64,000 nt of DNA, from assembly GCA_018881555.1 (NCBI GenBank), contig JACAXG010000239.1, forward strand, positions 620,001-684,000, read 5' to 3'. The position numbers and the translations under genes are program-made. Origin of the DNA: Amblyornis subalaris. Taxonomy: Eukaryota > Chordata > Aves > Passeriformes > Ptilonorhynchidae. Of the stretch, positions 62,673 through 64,000 are shown piece after piece. Within the stretch, counting starts at the first letter, position 1; each line of letters begins with the position of its first letter. The notes beneath the pieces are model-generated. The model was not told the DNA's origin and ran no database searches. It saw only the letters and a list, made by a program, of their open reading frames with translations.

Positions 62673-62980
62673 CATGAGGTGAGGGTCAGTCTCTTCTCCC
62701 AGGTAATAATTGACAGGAAAAGAGGAAATGGCCTTGGGTTGCACCAGAGGAGGTTTACATTGGATACTAGGAAAAATTTCTTCACTGAAAGAGTGGTCAA
62801 GCCCCAGAACAGGCTGCCCAAGGAAGTGTTGGAGTCATCGTCACCAGCAGCATTCAAAAAACATGTAGGTGTGGTGCTTAGGGACATGCTTTAGTGGTGG
62901 ACCGGTCTGTGTTAGCTTAATGGTTGGACTCAATGATTTTGGAGGTCTTTTCCAACGTTAATGACTCTATGATTCTATGT
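62673..62980 (+). mobile_element. CR1 LINE 3' end
   Basis: The plus-strand segment begins 'ggtgagggtcagtctcttctccc', runs through 'aaatttcttcactgaaagagtggtcaagcc' and 'gcttagggacatgctttagtggtgga', and closes with ACTCTATGATTCTATG, the CR1 3' terminus. A frame at 62679-62894 retains [20 protein letters not shown], matching the last residues of CR1 ORF2 and ending near the natural stop. It is heavily 5'-truncated, as usual for CR1. Confidence 0.95.
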
Positions 62981-64000
62981 TAATGTATTTTGCATGCTGC
63001 AATGGCCTAATTCTCATTCTCTCAGTTGGGTGATCTGTTCTCTCACATGTAGCATTATTCTGATGCTTTACTTGAATCCTCCAGGCCTCGAGGTAATTAA
63101 CAACAAATTATTTGGCAGAGGCCCAACTTCTGTGATTAAAACTTAAAATGTCTCAATTATTCTGTATTAAAAAACATGCAGGCAAAACAGTTTTGAACAA
63201 AAATATGTATCATTCCCCTCAAAAATCTTTGTGAAAGATTTACCCTAATGTCCAGAGGCATGATGAAGCCTCCCACTAAACCTTCAATAAGGAAGAAGAT
63301 TTCCTTCTGAGATGGAAAGGGGCAGCAAATAAACTTCACGGAGGAGAAAATCCCACCACAGTGGCTGTGGCGGCCACCGCACAAACCTGGCCTGATCCAC
63401 AGCCTGCCCAACTCCGTGACCTCGTTGGGAACGCCCAGAGCCTAATCTAACCCATATGGGGAATGAGCTTCCGTGCACCGCTGCGGCACCCCACAGAGCT
63501 ACCCAGCCTCTCCTGAGTTTAAACCAAGTAACGCGTGCAATACTTATTTTTCTTGTGTTGCTGCTACTTGTAATGCCCAGGCACAGGGAGCTGCAGAACT
63601 AAGTAGCGAGGTGTTATTTGTGCTACAGTGATTCCCAACAGTCTGGTCAGACCTGCTCTCCCACCCGCCCAGGATCGCCCGCGATCCCTGCCACAGCCAG
63701 AGCCCCAGCCGCTGCCTCCCCAATGCCTCAGGGGCAGGGGCAGAGCTGCCTGGGCATCATGCGCCCCATGCTCCGCTTGCCGTCCCCCAGAACGCAGCCA
63801 CCCCTTGGCAGAGCAGCTGGGGTGGTAAGGGGCCTCGGAACGGCCCCTGAGCCAATCCATGCTCCAGCACAGTGCCCGGAGCTGACTGCCCAGCACTGCC
63901 AGCTGGGCATCCCAACAGAACTGTCAGCGGCAACATTCGCTTCCCTGTCTTGGGTTACTCTCTAGCAACCAGAGAAATGAAAGGTACTAGTTTACATCTG
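62981..64000. other. Right flank, no gene recognised
   Basis: AT-rich to about 63340, then increasingly GC-rich (63340-63480 and 63640-63950). The last block has some CpG but is less dense than the two islands, and its frames on both strands look like composition effects. It could border a gene outside the window. Confidence 0.5.

Noticed and set aside
63618..63965. GC-rich right edge as a third CpG island or gene start
   Set aside because: CpG density is clearly lower than in the two islands and both strands give composition-driven frames. The window ends too soon to judge.

Overview
The window looks like a piece of a bird chromosome, probably a songbird or other neoavian. It holds CR1 LINE fragments with the typical avian 3' end, and two copies of a roughly 1 kb LTR that I recognise from memory as a family common in songbird genomes. 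The one clear gene matches the vertebrate gene TMEM74. Most of the sequence is AT-rich and non-coding, as expected in the gene-poor ground around TMEM74. Isolated single N bases are scattered through it.

Layout. Bases 1-640 show no gene. A CpG island (about 640-1300) holds the probable TMEM74 promoter, including a near-consensus ZNF143-type motif, a GGGCC pentamer array and a plausible 5' splice donor. An intron follows, with a good acceptor at 2003-2004. The TMEM74 coding sequence is uninterrupted from 2220 to 3152, and an AATAAA about 220 bp later is a candidate poly(A) signal. From there to the end I find no further gene I can name.

The long downstream region contains a complete solo LTR with a 5-bp target-site duplication (8673-9751). 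It also has four CR1 fragments (16633-17049 minus, 30185-30767 minus, 38585-39186 plus, 62673-62980 plus), a second LTR copy facing an inverted fragment of the same family (40350-40976), and several microsatellites.

Four less ordinary items stand out. One is an orphan CpG island (48300-48785) about 45 kb downstream of TMEM74. The second is a decayed L1-like ORF2 C-terminus with a visible zinc-knuckle pattern (58330-58680), unexpected in a bird. The third is a possible orphan terminal coding exon on the minus strand (50769-51015). The fourth is a possibly decayed coding segment on the minus strand (22270-22980).

There is no operon-like arrangement, CRISPR array or prokaryotic system. I found no convincing evidence of an undescribed molecular system; the orphan CpG island and the unrecognised exon candidate are the best leads.
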